A DNA stretch of 64,000 bases, from the NCBI GenBank assembly GCA_963726125.1, contig CAVSBG010000005.1:620001-684000 (forward strand). Direction: 5' to 3'. Positions 43,267-52,591 of the stretch are shown here, piece by piece (position 1 is the stretch's first letter; each line of letters starts with the position of its first letter). This DNA is from JAMXLO01 sp963726125 (lineage in GTDB: Bacteria; Pseudomonadota; Alphaproteobacteria; Acetobacterales; Acetobacteraceae). The position numbers and the translations under genes are program-made. Below the pieces are notes generated by a model that saw only the letters and a program-made list of their open reading frames with translations, ran no database searches and was not told where the DNA came from.

Positions 43267-44014
43267 TTACGCGGCGAACAAATTGCGGGCGATCGCCTCC
43301 ACGTCCTCTGCCGCCGGCGAGGACGGATGCCGCGACAGCAGCAGCGTCTGCCGACGAATCGCGTCGCGCACCCTGTCGTCACGCCGGATCACGCCGGCGA
43401 GAGCGGGGGAACGGCCAAGGAAGGTCTGGCACGCACGCTCCAGCGTGGCGAATGTCCGTTCGCCCGCCTGGCGCGAGGCAACCTGGTTTACCACGACGCG
43501 CGGATCGCCCTTTGGTTTGTCGGCATGGTGCAGCTTCAGTACCTGCGTAGGCATCGGTGAGGCTGGTTGGTTCCTCGGTCGCGACCACGAGCATTGTGTC
43601 AGCCCAGGCGGACATGCGGCGCACCGGCCGTTCCAGGCCGGCCCCAAGGTCGAGCAGGATCAGGTCATATCGTTCGGCCTCTTGCCGTAGGGCGGCCAGC
43701 ACGCGCTCCAAGACGCCGGGATCGACAGCCGACAGCGCGCCGGAACCGGAGCGTCCGACCACGATATCGAAATCGCCATCGGCGTGATGCAGCGCGGCTT
43801 CGGACAGCGTCACCCGATTGGCGATGACGCTGCCGAGATCGTACACAGGTGTCAGGCCAAGCTGGATGTCCACGTTAGCCAGCCCCAGGTCGCCGTCGAA
43901 CAGCAACACACGCCTGCCATCGCGCGCGCAGGCGTGTGCCAACGTGATCGCGAACCATGTCTTGCCGACGCCGCCCTTACCTGACGCGACGGCAACGATG
44001 CGTCCCTCCGTCAT
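43267..44014 (-). pseudogene. flhG: FlhG/YlxH-type MinD-like ATPase, frameshifted
   Basis: The number regulator of polar flagella, a deviant-Walker ParA/MinD ATPase that partners FlhF. Starting at ATG 44014 it has GKGGVGKT, DGDLGLANVDIQLGL, YDLILLDLGAGLERPV and ATEEPTSLTDAYA. The frame is then lost at about 43542 and resumes one base over as KLHHADKPKGDPRVVVNQV down to the stop at 43267. Removing one base gives 248 residues, normal for FlhG. It overlaps flhF by 4 bp and ends the flagellar operon. Loss of flhG alone in a complete operon is unlikely, so a sequence error is probable. Confidence 0.9.
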
Positions 44015-44904
44015 GCTCGCGTCTCCAGTCCAGGGGTTGCCAGCAAGCAACTCGCCAGCCACTCGGGCGTCATCGGCTGCAGCCCATCGGCAGCCCCAGG
44101 TCCGACGCCCGCCTCAGTGAGTGCCAGGCCGGCATGCGCCGCCGCCAGCATGCCACCCAACCGGCGCGCAAAATCGAGCCGTGTCGCAACCATCAAGTTT
44201 GATCCGGCAGCATGGTAGGCGCTCGCCTGATCGGCGGCCTCCGCGGGGTTCATGGAAGCGGGCAGCACCACGACCATGGTCGCGGCAACCGTCGTGGCGA
44301 GCGCCGTCAGCTCCTCGATCTGCATCGGGTCGAACGCATTGCAGCCAGGTGTGTCGATCAGCACGGCCGTGCCCGGCTGGCGCCGGGTGAGGGCACGTCC
44401 AATGCTCACCGGATGGTGGGCGACGATCAGGCTGATGCCCAGCAGCTTGGTGAACGCTGCGAGTTCCTCGGTCGCGCCGGCACGCTTGCCGTCGGCAGTG
44501 ATCACCATTGGCGGCAGACCCGCTATCACCAGCCTGGTTGCCAGCTTGACCACAGTCAGTGTCTTGCCGGCGCCCGGTGGCCCAATCAGAAGCAATGGCT
44601 GCTCACCGACACCCAGGGGAAGCGCGGCGAACGAGATCACCGCGGCAAGGGCGTCCGCAAGATCACCCTGACGCAGCGCACCGTGCAGGGACGCCGGCAC
44701 ATTGTGGAACTCCAGGATGGCCAGGCGCACAGGGTCCGGCGGCGCAAGTGGGGAAGGCACGTCATCGGGTTCCAACGCGGCGGTAATCTCCACACCGTCG
44801 CCAACCCGCCTTGTGCTGAGGATCAGCGCGTCGTTCCCCAGTTCGGCGCGGATACGCGCCATCGCCTCGGCCATTGCTGGTGCGCGGTACAGCTTCAGCC
44901 GCAC
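44011..44904 (-). CDS. flhF: flagellar biosynthesis GTPase FlhF
   Basis: A 297-residue SRP-type GTPase that places flagella at the pole. The N-terminus RLKLYRAPAMAEAMARIRAE and ALILSTRRVGDGVEITAA are typical of FlhF. The G1 motif is GPPGAGKT, followed by VITADGKRAGATEEL and the DTPG motif. The distal G4-type motif is weak (VATRLD, where TKLD is usual). GTG 44904 is selected since homologues begin MRLK and it lies 22 bp after flhA; the open frame extends further upstream into flhA. It is shorter than gammaproteobacterial FlhF because the middle domain is absent. Confidence 0.9.
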   Translation of the reverse strand: MRLKLYRAPAMAEAMARIRAELGNDALILSTRRVGDGVEITAALEPDDVPSPLAPPDPVRLAILEFHNVPASLHGALRQGDLADALAAVISFAALPLGVGEQPLLLIGPPGAGKTLTVVKLATRLVIAGLPPMVITADGKRAGATEELAAFTKLLGISLIVAHHPVSIGRALTRRQPGTAVLIDTPGCNAFDPMQIEELTALATTVAATMVVVLPASMNPAEAADQASAYHAAGSNLMVATRLDFARRLGGMLAAAHAGLALTEAGVGPGAADGLQPMTPEWLASCLLATPGLETRA

Positions 44905-44926
44905 GGCGACTTGCCCGGAACGAGCG

Positions 44927-47020
44927 TCAAATCGTCCCCACTGTCCGAATACGCGCCCGCGGATGAATTTCCGACTGCGCGAGTACCGATGTGCTTGGCC
45001 GTATGCGCTCCACAATCGCACGCACGTGGCTGCGGATGCCGCCCGACGTCAGCAGTATCGGCACTTCGCCGGCATTCCCCGCGGCGTCGAACGCGATGCG
45101 CAGGCGCTGCATGAAGTCTTGCAGCTTGCTCGGCGCCATCGCGAGTTGCCGGTCCTCGGCCGCACCCGTCAGCGACTCAGCAAACGCCGCCTCCCACTCG
45201 CCGGACATCGTCACCAGTGGAATGTAACCGCCCGGTCCGGTATGACTGTCGCTGATCTGCCGTGCCAATCGCGCGCGCACGTGCCCGACGATCGTGGGAA
45301 TTGCCCGGTTCACGCCGCCGCAGGCCTCCTGGATGCCCTCCAGGATCGTGGCCAGGTCCCGGATCGACACGCGCTCCGCCAGCAGGCTTTGCAGGACGCG
45401 CTGCACCGCCCCGGCGGTGATCTGTGAGGGTATCATGTCCGACACCAACTTCTGCTGCTCGCGGGGCAGCTCGTCGAGCAGCTTCTGCGTCTCGGCGTAT
45501 GACAGCAGCTCGGCCATGTTCTCGCGCACGACCTCGGTCAGGTGCGTCGACAGCACGCTGGTCGGATCGACCACGGTGCAGCCGCGGAACAATGCCTCCT
45601 CTTTCAGCGACGCGTCGATCCACATTGCCGGCAGACCGAACGCCGGTTCATGCGTCGGTTCGCCCTTGAAGGACGGTGTTCCGCCCTTCGGGTCCATTGC
45701 CAGCAGCATGGCCGGACGGAGTTCGCCGCTGCCGGCCTCGATCTCCTTGACCCGGATAGAATAGTTGTCGGGGCCGAGCTGCATGTTGTCCTGAATGCGC
45801 ACCGGCGGCAGCACGAAGCCCATATCGGCGGCGATCGAGCGGCGCAGTCCCTTGATCTGCTCGGTCAGTCGTGGGGTGTCGCCGCCGGCGAGCGCCAACA
45901 GCCCATAGCCCAGCTCCAGCCGGATCATATCGATGCGCAGCGTGTCGCTGATGGGTTGCTCGGTGGCCACGACGGGCGCGGTGCTTGCGGTCCCCGGGTC
46001 GACCGGCGGGTTCTTGTGGCGCAACCAGGCGCTGGTGCCGGCCAATCCAGCCAGCGCCAGAAACGGCAGTGCCGGCAGTCCGGGCAGCAGTGCGAGCACC
46101 GTCGCCGCGCCGGCCGCCATCGCCAGCGGCTTAGGGCTGCGCCCGAGCTGGCGGATCAGCGCTGCATCGGCAGTACCCTCCATGCCTCCCTTGGTCACCA
46201 CAATACCGGCTGCGGTGGAGACCAGCAGCGCAGGTATCTGCGAGACCAGTCCGTCGCCGGCCGTCAGTGTGGTGAACGTCGCCGCGGCGTCGGCGAACGA
46301 CATGCCGTGCCGCATCACACCGATTATGAGTCCACCAACGATGTTGATCATGGTGATGATCAGCGCGGCGATCGCGTCGCCGCGGACGAACTTGGCCGCG
46401 CCGTCCATCGCGCCGTAGAAGCCACTCTCTTCCTCAAGCTCCTTCCGGCGGCGGCGCGCTTCCTTCTCGTCGACCAGCCCTGCGGAGAGGTCCGCGTCGA
46501 TCGCCATCTGCTTGCCGGGCATCGAATCGAGGCTGAACCTTGCGGCGACCTCGGCAATGCGGCCGGAGCCTTTGGTGATGACCATGAAGTTCACCACCAG
46601 CAGGATGGCGAAGATGATCAGGCCGATGAGCACGTCGCCGCCCATCAGAAAGCCCCCGAAGGCCGCCACGACGTGTCCAGCGGCAAGTGGTCCTTCATTG
46701 CCGTGGGACAGGATCATGCGCGTGACCGCGACATTGAGTGACAGGCGCAACAATGTGGTCAGCAGCAGCAGGGTGGGAAAACTGGTGAAATCAAGCGGAC
46801 GATTGAGGAACAGCGCCACCATCAGCACCAGCACTGCCGAGGTGATCGAAATCGCGAGACCGAGGTCAAGCAGCATCGTCGGCAGCGGCAGCACCAGCAC
46901 TGAGAGCAGCGCGACCACCCCGAGCGCCAGACCGACATCGCTGCCCGGCGCGTACTGTCGCAGCCGGCCAGTGAGAGTGTGCAGCAGACCGTTCGGGGCG
47001 ACGGCGTCAGCCACGGCCAT
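44927..47020 (-). CDS. flhA: flagellar export apparatus protein FlhA
   Basis: A 697-residue core component of the flagellar type III export gate. Residues 25-330 hold about eight membrane segments, with the FHIPEP-family signature region TLLRLSLNVAVTRMIL and the conserved cytoplasmic loop ITKGSGRIAEVAARFSLDSM and EEESGFYGAMDGAAKFVRGD. The soluble C-terminal domain (about 345-697), which docks chaperone-substrate complexes, includes DPTSVLSTHLTEVVREN and LLDELPREQQKLV. It starts 9 bp after flbD. The length is normal. Confidence 0.96.
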   Translation of the reverse strand: MAVADAVAPNGLLHTLTGRLRQYAPGSDVGLALGVVALLSVLVLPLPTMLLDLGLAISITSAVLVLMVALFLNRPLDFTSFPTLLLLTTLLRLSLNVAVTRMILSHGNEGPLAAGHVVAAFGGFLMGGDVLIGLIIFAILLVVNFMVITKGSGRIAEVAARFSLDSMPGKQMAIDADLSAGLVDEKEARRRRKELEEESGFYGAMDGAAKFVRGDAIAALIITMINIVGGLIIGVMRHGMSFADAAATFTTLTAGDGLVSQIPALLVSTAAGIVVTKGGMEGTADAALIRQLGRSPKPLAMAAGAATVLALLPGLPALPFLALAGLAGTSAWLRHKNPPVDPGTASTAPVVATEQPISDTLRIDMIRLELGYGLLALAGGDTPRLTEQIKGLRRSIAADMGFVLPPVRIQDNMQLGPDNYSIRVKEIEAGSGELRPAMLLAMDPKGGTPSFKGEPTHEPAFGLPAMWIDASLKEEALFRGCTVVDPTSVLSTHLTEVVRENMAELLSYAETQKLLDELPREQQKLVSDMIPSQITAGAVQRVLQSLLAERVSIRDLATILEGIQEACGGVNRAIPTIVGHVRARLARQISDSHTGPGGYIPLVTMSGEWEAAFAESLTGAAEDRQLAMAPSKLQDFMQRLRIAFDAAGNAGEVPILLTSGGIRSHVRAIVERIRPSTSVLAQSEIHPRARIRTVGTI

Positions 47021-47029
47021 GCCGATGCT

Positions 47030-48361
47030 TCATGCCGCTACGCCAGCCGCAGGCGGCGGTACCGCAACGCCATGCGCCGCATAATCGCGCAGCTTGTTGC
47101 GTAGCGCACGGATCGAGATGCCGAGGATGGTCGCCGCATGCGTACGATTACCCAGGGTGTGACCCAGCGTCTCGATGATCAGGTCCCGCTCCACCTCCAC
47201 CATCCGGCGCCCGACCAATGATGCGACACCGCCCATCCCCGCATTCGCCGCGGAGGTTTGCGCGGGAGGGCCAAGCTCGATGGCCTCGATGCCAATCTGC
47301 GCACCGTCCGCCAGCAGCACTGCGCGATGGATGATGTTCTCCAGTTCGCGCACGTTGCCACGCCAAGTGTGCGACGTTAGCCGCAGCAGCGCCTCACACG
47401 ACAGCGGCCGGAATGGCACCCCGTTCACGTCGGCGTAGCGACGCGCGAAATGGTCGGCGAGCGCCGCGACGTCCCCTGGCCGCTCGCGCAGCGGTGGGAT
47501 TCGCAGCGAGACCACATTCAGGCGGAAGTACAGGTCCTCTCGGAATGCGCCATGTTGGACTTCGGCGGGCAGATCGCGGTTGGTGGTCGCTAGGATCCGT
47601 ACGTTTACACGCACGGGTGCGGAACCACCGAGCCGGTCGATCTCGCGCTCCTGAAGTGCGCGCAGCAGCTTGGCCTGCAGCCGGACGTCCATTTCGCTGA
47701 CTTCGTCGAGCAGCAGCGTACCGCCATCGGCTGCCTCAAATTTGCCCACCCGTCGCGCGACGGCACCGGAGAACGCACCTTTCTCGTGGCCGAACAGTTC
47801 CGACTCCAGCAGATTGTCGGGGATCGCCGCACAATTCAGGGCGATGAAGGCGCCGCCCGCACGGCGGGAACGGCGGTGGATGTGGCGCGCCAGTACCTCC
47901 TTGCCGGTGCCGGACTCGCCAGTAATCAGCACCGAGGCCTCCGACCCTGCCACCTGCTCGGCGCGGCGCACCGTCGCCTGCATCGCCGGATCGCGCACCA
48001 CCATCGCGTGGCTCTCACCGGCCGCGGCTTCCAGGATGGCCGCGATCAGTTCGGGGTCGGGCGGCAATGGCAGGAATTCGCGAGCGCCATCGCGGATGGC
48101 CTGCGCCGCTGCCTCTGCATCGTCACCGGTGCCACACGCAACGACTGGCACCGCCATGCGTTCGGCGGCCAAAGCGCGCACCACGGCGCCGACATTATGC
48201 GTCAGTTCGCAAAGCACCAGATCGAAGCGCCCATCGGATCGCAACCGCGCCAACGCGGTGTCCGCGTCGTCCGCCTGATCCAGTTTGGCACCGTGGGCGA
48301 TGGCGATGCGCGCCGCCTTGCCGAGCTCGCCGGCGAGCGATCCGATGATCATCACGCGCAT
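47030..48361 (-). CDS. flbD: sigma-54-dependent flagellar regulator FlbD
   Basis: A 443-residue enhancer-binding protein controlling late flagellar genes. The N-terminal receiver-like domain (1-115) has Glu where the phospho-acceptor Asp is expected (DLVLCEL). The AAA+ domain (about 120-360) has Walker A GESGTGKE, Walker B GTLLLDEVSEMD and GAFSGA, in which the usual Thr of the sigma-54-contacting loop GAFTGA is Ser. The C-terminal Fis-type helix-turn-helix reads LGNRTHAATILGISIRALRNKL. GAREFLPLPPDPELIAA matches FlbD. It lies inside the flagellar operon, between fliN and flhA. Confidence 0.94.
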   Translation of the reverse strand: MRVMIIGSLAGELGKAARIAIAHGAKLDQADDADTALARLRSDGRFDLVLCELTHNVGAVVRALAAERMAVPVVACGTGDDAEAAAQAIRDGAREFLPLPPDPELIAAILEAAAGESHAMVVRDPAMQATVRRAEQVAGSEASVLITGESGTGKEVLARHIHRRSRRAGGAFIALNCAAIPDNLLESELFGHEKGAFSGAVARRVGKFEAADGGTLLLDEVSEMDVRLQAKLLRALQEREIDRLGGSAPVRVNVRILATTNRDLPAEVQHGAFREDLYFRLNVVSLRIPPLRERPGDVAALADHFARRYADVNGVPFRPLSCEALLRLTSHTWRGNVRELENIIHRAVLLADGAQIGIEAIELGPPAQTSAANAGMGGVASLVGRRMVEVERDLIIETLGHTLGNRTHAATILGISIRALRNKLRDYAAHGVAVPPPAAGVAA

Positions 48362-48366
48362 GCTGG

Positions 48367-48693
48367 CTAACTCACCCGATCCGACTTGACGATTTCCGTC
48401 ATCGTCACGCCCAGCCGGCTGTCATCGACCATCACCACCTCGCCGCGTGCGACGAGTCGGTTGTTGACGTAGATGTCGATCGCCTCACCCAACTTGCGAT
48501 CCAATTCCACCACGGCGCCGCGCCCGAGCTTGAGCAACTGGCTGACCTGCATGGTCGCCTTGCCGAGCACCGCACTGACCGTGACCGGAATGTCGTATAC
48601 GGCCTCCAGTTCGCGGGCCCCGCGCGGCGCGTTCGAATCGGCATTCGACACCGCGGTGTCTGTCAGTTCCGTCAGTTCCATATCAGCTGCCAT
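48367..48693 (-). CDS. fliN: flagellar motor switch protein FliN
   Basis: A 108-residue C-ring protein with a short acidic N-terminus and a SpoA domain: YDIPVTVSAVLGKATMQVSQ, LLKLGRGAVVELDRKLGE and the C-terminal NNRLVARGEVVMVDDSRLGV. These match FliN throughout. ATG 48693 overlaps the end of fliH by 11 bp. No fliM is present in the window; alphaproteobacteria often encode it elsewhere. Confidence 0.95.
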   Translation of the reverse strand: MAADMELTELTDTAVSNADSNAPRGARELEAVYDIPVTVSAVLGKATMQVSQLLKLGRGAVVELDRKLGEAIDIYVNNRLVARGEVVMVDDSRLGVTMTEIVKSDRVS

Positions 48694-49342
48694 CGATGGT
48701 CTCCTTGATCGCTGCATCCATCCGCATCAGTCCGGCGGGCACCAATACCTGGGCGACTTGCTGCCACAGTCCGACGGCATCCCGCGTCGCGCCGCCATTA
48801 CGCCAGGCGACGCGCACATCGCCCCGCGGCATGGCATCGCATTCGATCGTCCGCACATGCGCGGCCAGATCGGGATCCAACCGCGCGAACTCCCCCGCCA
48901 CCGCTGCGGCAGTGACCGGATGCGCCCGTACTGTGATCGCCTCTTCCCGAGTCAACGCGGGCAGCACCGCGCGCAGCACGGCGCGCACCTCGGCATCGCC
49001 ATAGCGCGCACAGAGGGCGGGAAACGTTGCGGCCAGACTATCCAGCAACAGTCCGGCGATTGCCTCGGCGGTCTGCTCTGCTCGCACTGCTGCCGCCTGG
49101 CATTCCGCCGCCACGCTCGCGGCAATGGCTTCCACCGCGCGGCGTGTTGCGGCGATATCGTGGTGGGTGGCTTCGCTCAGGCCGGCGGCATTTCCCTCGC
49201 GCCACGCAGTCTCCCGCGCGTCGGCCACTTCGCTGGCGGAAAACACCGGCTCGATCACCTCGGGTTCCGGCGCGGCGTCCGGCAGATCGAAATCCTCGCC
49301 GAACAGCGTCCCAGGCCTCGAAACGAATGCGGACCCGTCCAT
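48683..49342 (-). CDS. fliH: flagellar export ATPase regulator FliH-like protein
   Basis: A 219-residue protein between fliG and fliN, the usual place of fliH. The N-terminal part has an acidic stretch (EDFDLPDAAPEPEVIEPVF), the middle is an Ala-rich helical region (about 45-110), and the C-terminal part DLAAHVRTIECDAMPRGDVRVAWRNGG resembles the FliH/HrpE C-terminal domain. Sequence conservation in this family is low, so position carries much of the assignment. The N-terminal Trp pair of enteric FliH is not seen. Confidence 0.8.
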   Translation of the reverse strand: MDGSAFVSRPGTLFGEDFDLPDAAPEPEVIEPVFSASEVADARETAWREGNAAGLSEATHHDIAATRRAVEAIAASVAAECQAAAVRAEQTAEAIAGLLLDSLAATFPALCARYGDAEVRAVLRAVLPALTREEAITVRAHPVTAAAVAGEFARLDPDLAAHVRTIECDAMPRGDVRVAWRNGGATRDAVGLWQQVAQVLVPAGLMRMDAAIKETIDGS

Positions 49343-50356
49343 TTAGAGTACCATCTCCTCGTCCTTGCTCTCGGCGATCTCGATCTGCCCCGAGGCCGCG
49401 AGTTCCTTGGCCAGGCCGACAATGTTGGCCTGTGCATCGTCCACGTCGCGTAGCCGCACGGGACCGAGCGCTTCCATATCGTCCTTCAGCAGCTTTCCTG
49501 CGCGATCCGACATGCTCTTGAAGAACATGTCGCGCAGCTTGTCAGAGGCGCCCTTCAGCGCGATCGGCAGCTTGTCCTTCTCGACCGCGCGCAAAAGTAT
49601 CTGCGTCGCCTGTGGCGTCAGCCGGATCAGATCGTCGAACGTGAACATCAGCGCCTTGATGCGCTCTGCCAACTCCCGATTGCGTTCCTCCAGCGCGGCG
49701 ATGAAGCGTGTCTCCGATTGCCGATCGAGGTTGTTGAAGATGTCCGCCATCATCTCGTGCGAGTCTCGGCGTGTGCTGCGCGCCAGGTTGGACATGAATT
49801 CCGCGCGCAGCGTACGCTCAACGCCATCGAGCACGTCTTTCTGCACGCTTTCCATGCGCAACATGCGCATCACCACTTCCATGGCGAACGAGTCCGGCAG
49901 CAGCGTCAGCACGCGTGCCGCATGGTCCGCGCGCACCTTCGACAGCACCACGGCAACGGTCTGCGGGTATTCGTTCTTCAGGTAGTTGGCCAGCACCGCC
50001 TCGTGCACGTTGCCGAGCTTGTCCCACATGGTGCGGCCGGCTGGTCCACGGATCTCCTCCATGATCTGCGAGGCGCGGTCACGCGGCAGCGACTTCTGCA
50101 ACAGCCGCTCGGTGCTCTCGTAGCTGCCAATGAGGTTGCCGGCGCCACCCATGTGATCGACGAAATCAAGGCACAGGCGCTCCACCATCTCGGAACGCAC
50201 CGCGCCCAGTTGCGACATCGCCGACGAGATGTCCTTGATCTCGTCTTCGTGCATCATCGCGAACAGTCGCGTGCATTGCTCCTCGCCGAGCGCGAGCATC
50301 AGGATCGCCGCCTTCTGCGCTCCGTTGACCCCGCGATAGTCTTCCGCCTTGATCAC
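49343..50356 (-). CDS. fliG: flagellar motor switch protein FliG
   Basis: A 337-residue rotor protein that transmits torque. The N-terminal domain, with AILMLALGEEQCTRLFAMMHEDEI, binds FliF. The middle domain includes NEYPQTVAVVLSKVRADHAARVL (EHPQ-like motif) and ARSTRRDSHEMMADIFNNLDRQ. The C-terminal torque helix region carries FDDLIRLTPQATQILLRAVEKDKL and FKSMSDRAGKLLKDDME, with the charged residues that face MotA. It begins 1 bp after the fliF stop. Confidence 0.96.
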   Translation of the reverse strand: MIKAEDYRGVNGAQKAAILMLALGEEQCTRLFAMMHEDEIKDISSAMSQLGAVRSEMVERLCLDFVDHMGGAGNLIGSYESTERLLQKSLPRDRASQIMEEIRGPAGRTMWDKLGNVHEAVLANYLKNEYPQTVAVVLSKVRADHAARVLTLLPDSFAMEVVMRMLRMESVQKDVLDGVERTLRAEFMSNLARSTRRDSHEMMADIFNNLDRQSETRFIAALEERNRELAERIKALMFTFDDLIRLTPQATQILLRAVEKDKLPIALKGASDKLRDMFFKSMSDRAGKLLKDDMEALGPVRLRDVDDAQANIVGLAKELAASGQIEIAESKDEEMVL

Positions 50357-50357
50357 C

Positions 50358-52010
50358 TCAGCTATTCTCCTGCACCATCCAGCCGCGGACGATCGCCAGC
50401 GTCTCGTCCGGATGCTTCTCGACCAGTTCGCCGATGCGGCGCAGTGAGGACGCGCGGATCTGTCCCTCGATCTGTGCGATCTTCACCATGCTCTCGTCTT
50501 CCAGCATTTGTGGCGTTCCCCCCGCAGCCAACGCGGCCTGTGCTACCGGTCCTGACAGAGCTGACGTCGCGGCACTTGAGATCGCCGCCAACGAGCCGCC
50601 GGGAGCGGCAAGAGAACCGGGTGCCACCGAGGTGATGCGCAGCACCATCGGCCGCAGCACCAGCAAAAGTGCAACCACACCGATCACGCCGAACAGCGCG
50701 GTCTGCGCGAGGTGGAGCATATCGGCCTTCTCCAACTTAATTCCGAGCACGCCGTGATCTTCCGTGACCGCGCCGGCGCTATCGGAGACAAACTGCATGC
50801 TGACCACCTCGACGTGATCGCCGCGCTTTTCGTCATAGCCGATGGCGGTCCTTACCAGGCCGGTGATGCGGTTCAGTTCCTCGGCCGAACGCGGTTGCCA
50901 GGTGTGCTTGCCGTCGGCGGCCGCAACATCGGTGCCGTCCACCATGACCGCGAGATCGATGCGATCGATCTGCGGCTGGTCCTTGATCAGCGTGCGGATC
51001 GTCTTGCTGATCTCATAGTTGGTAGTCTCTTCCTGGCGCGAATCCTGTGAGCCTGCGCCTTGCTGCTGACCGGCGTTCGCGTTCGGCAGGTTGTTCTGCA
51101 CAGAGACCGTCTGAGGTGCTTCAGTGTTCTTTGATTTGCTGTCGACTGTCTGCGTGCTGCGCGTCACCTGTCCATCAGGATCATAGCGCTCCTCGGTCTG
51201 GTTGAATTTGTCGAAGCTCATGCGCACTGCCGCCTCCGCGCGCACGTGGCCGGCGCCGAGGCTGCGCTCCAGCATCTCCTCCACCGCGCGCGAAAGCCGA
51301 ACTTCAGTGGCGCGCCGCACTTCCTCAGTGGAAAGGGCCTCGGCAGCGGCGCCGACAGGAGTGCCGGCGCGAGCCAATAGATCGCCACGCGAATCGACGA
51401 TGGCGATGTTCTGCGGCCGCAGCCCGGGAACCGCGGCGGAGACCAGGTTCAGTATTGCCTGGATGCCCTCGCGATCCAGGCGAGCGGCGCCCGACATGGT
51501 CAGCATCACACTGGCCTGCGCGTCCTGTTGCTCGCGCGCGAACGGCTCGCGCCGCGGCAGCACCAGATGCACGCGGACCGCGCGGATACCCTGCATGGCA
51601 CGGATGGTGCGGGCGATCTCGCCCTCCATCGCGCGGGTTTCATTGATCTTTTGCTGGAATTCGGTGGCGGCGAGGCTATCGCCGCGATCGAAGATCTCGT
51701 AGCCGATGGAGCCGCCGGAAGGCAGCCCCTCCTTGGCCAGCGCCACGCGTGCTGCGGGGACCTGATCCGCCGGCACCAGGATCTGGCTGCCATTGGCCGC
51801 GATGCGGTAAGGGATGTGCTGGCGCGTCAGTTGCTCCACCACCTGTCCTGAATCACGCAGGTCGAGGTCGCCGTAGAGCAGCGCCATCTGCTCGGTGCCG
51901 CCACGCATCACCATCAGGGCCAGCATTCCCAGCATGCCGAGCGCGACAGCACCCATCGCGGCGAGCCGGGCCACACCCAGTGCTCGCAGCCCCTCCACCA
52001 GGGCCTTCAT
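50358..52010 (-). CDS. fliF: flagellar MS-ring protein FliF
   Basis: A 550-residue basal-body protein. TM1 is at about 17-37 and TM2 at about 440-462, with the YscJ-type ring-building domain between (LLYGDLDLRDSGQVVEQL, SIGYEIFDRGDSLAATEFQQ, RAMEGEIARTIRAMQGIRAV). The large periplasmic part ends with QTNFEE-like YGYDEKRGDHVEVVS, and the extreme C-terminus (ESMVKIAQIEGQIRASSLRR) binds FliG. A GGAG site precedes the ATG. It is the first gene of the eight-gene flagellar operon on the minus strand. Confidence 0.95.
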   Translation of the reverse strand: MKALVEGLRALGVARLAAMGAVALGMLGMLALMVMRGGTEQMALLYGDLDLRDSGQVVEQLTRQHIPYRIAANGSQILVPADQVPAARVALAKEGLPSGGSIGYEIFDRGDSLAATEFQQKINETRAMEGEIARTIRAMQGIRAVRVHLVLPRREPFAREQQDAQASVMLTMSGAARLDREGIQAILNLVSAAVPGLRPQNIAIVDSRGDLLARAGTPVGAAAEALSTEEVRRATEVRLSRAVEEMLERSLGAGHVRAEAAVRMSFDKFNQTEERYDPDGQVTRSTQTVDSKSKNTEAPQTVSVQNNLPNANAGQQQGAGSQDSRQEETTNYEISKTIRTLIKDQPQIDRIDLAVMVDGTDVAAADGKHTWQPRSAEELNRITGLVRTAIGYDEKRGDHVEVVSMQFVSDSAGAVTEDHGVLGIKLEKADMLHLAQTALFGVIGVVALLLVLRPMVLRITSVAPGSLAAPGGSLAAISSAATSALSGPVAQAALAAGGTPQMLEDESMVKIAQIEGQIRASSLRRIGELVEKHPDETLAIVRGWMVQENS

Positions 52011-52238
52011 TGATGTTCACTCCTGCGCCTACAATGGCGTCCACGTCATGGCCTGGCGCGCTTTCCGACCGCCCCGGCCTTTTGCCGCAGTACGCAGTGT
52101 GCCCTGTTGCGCTTACCCTGCCGTTAACAGTACGGCACATTTTGCCGGGTGGCGCCTGCCCGTTGCGAATGAGGCAATGGTGATGCCGAGAAATGCGATC
52201 GCATCATGATCGCGAGACCCGCGTGAAGCAGACCACGC

Positions 52239-52526
52239 ATGAAGTCGAGCCGGATGACCATCTGTGGTGTCGTCGCGATGGTATTGAGGATCACAGTCGG
52301 CGTACTGATCAACGAAAAAATTGTAGACCACGAGGCACAAGGGGAACTCTCCGACTATATCTCATACAGCAGTGTGATCTTCCTGCGCTTGATTACGATG
52401 ATCATTGCGCCGCCTGTGTGTTTCACTTTGGTCGCGGAGATCGGTCGGGTGAGGCGTCGGCCCGATGGGTGCCACGCCAATGTTGGGCATGCGGATGAGT
52501 GGGCTGAACAACTCCCGCAAGAATGA
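52239..52526 (+). pseudogene. N-terminal remnant of a dicarboxylate/amino acid:cation symporter
   Basis: A 95-residue frame in the region between fliF and the cupin gene. Its first 70 residues resemble the start of DctA/GltP-type symporters: VLRITVGVLINEK, GELSDYISYSSVIFLRLITM and the adjoining MIIAPPVCFTLVAEIGRV. Intact members run to about 400 residues, with seven or more further segments. Here similarity stops at about residue 72 and the rest of the frame is unrelated. It is therefore a decayed fragment. The 228 bp between fliF and this remnant hold nothing I recognise and presumably the fliF promoter. Confidence 0.65.
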
Positions 52527-52591
52527 ACTTGCTACTTGATGGGCCCATCGTGCTATAATTCTGCTGTTGTCGACCCACTGGGAGAAATCTG

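Noticed and set aside
52040..52180. Sigma-54 promoter upstream of fliF (a ggcac-like element on the minus strand)
   Set aside because: The required GG-N10-GC spacing is not met by any candidate I checked.
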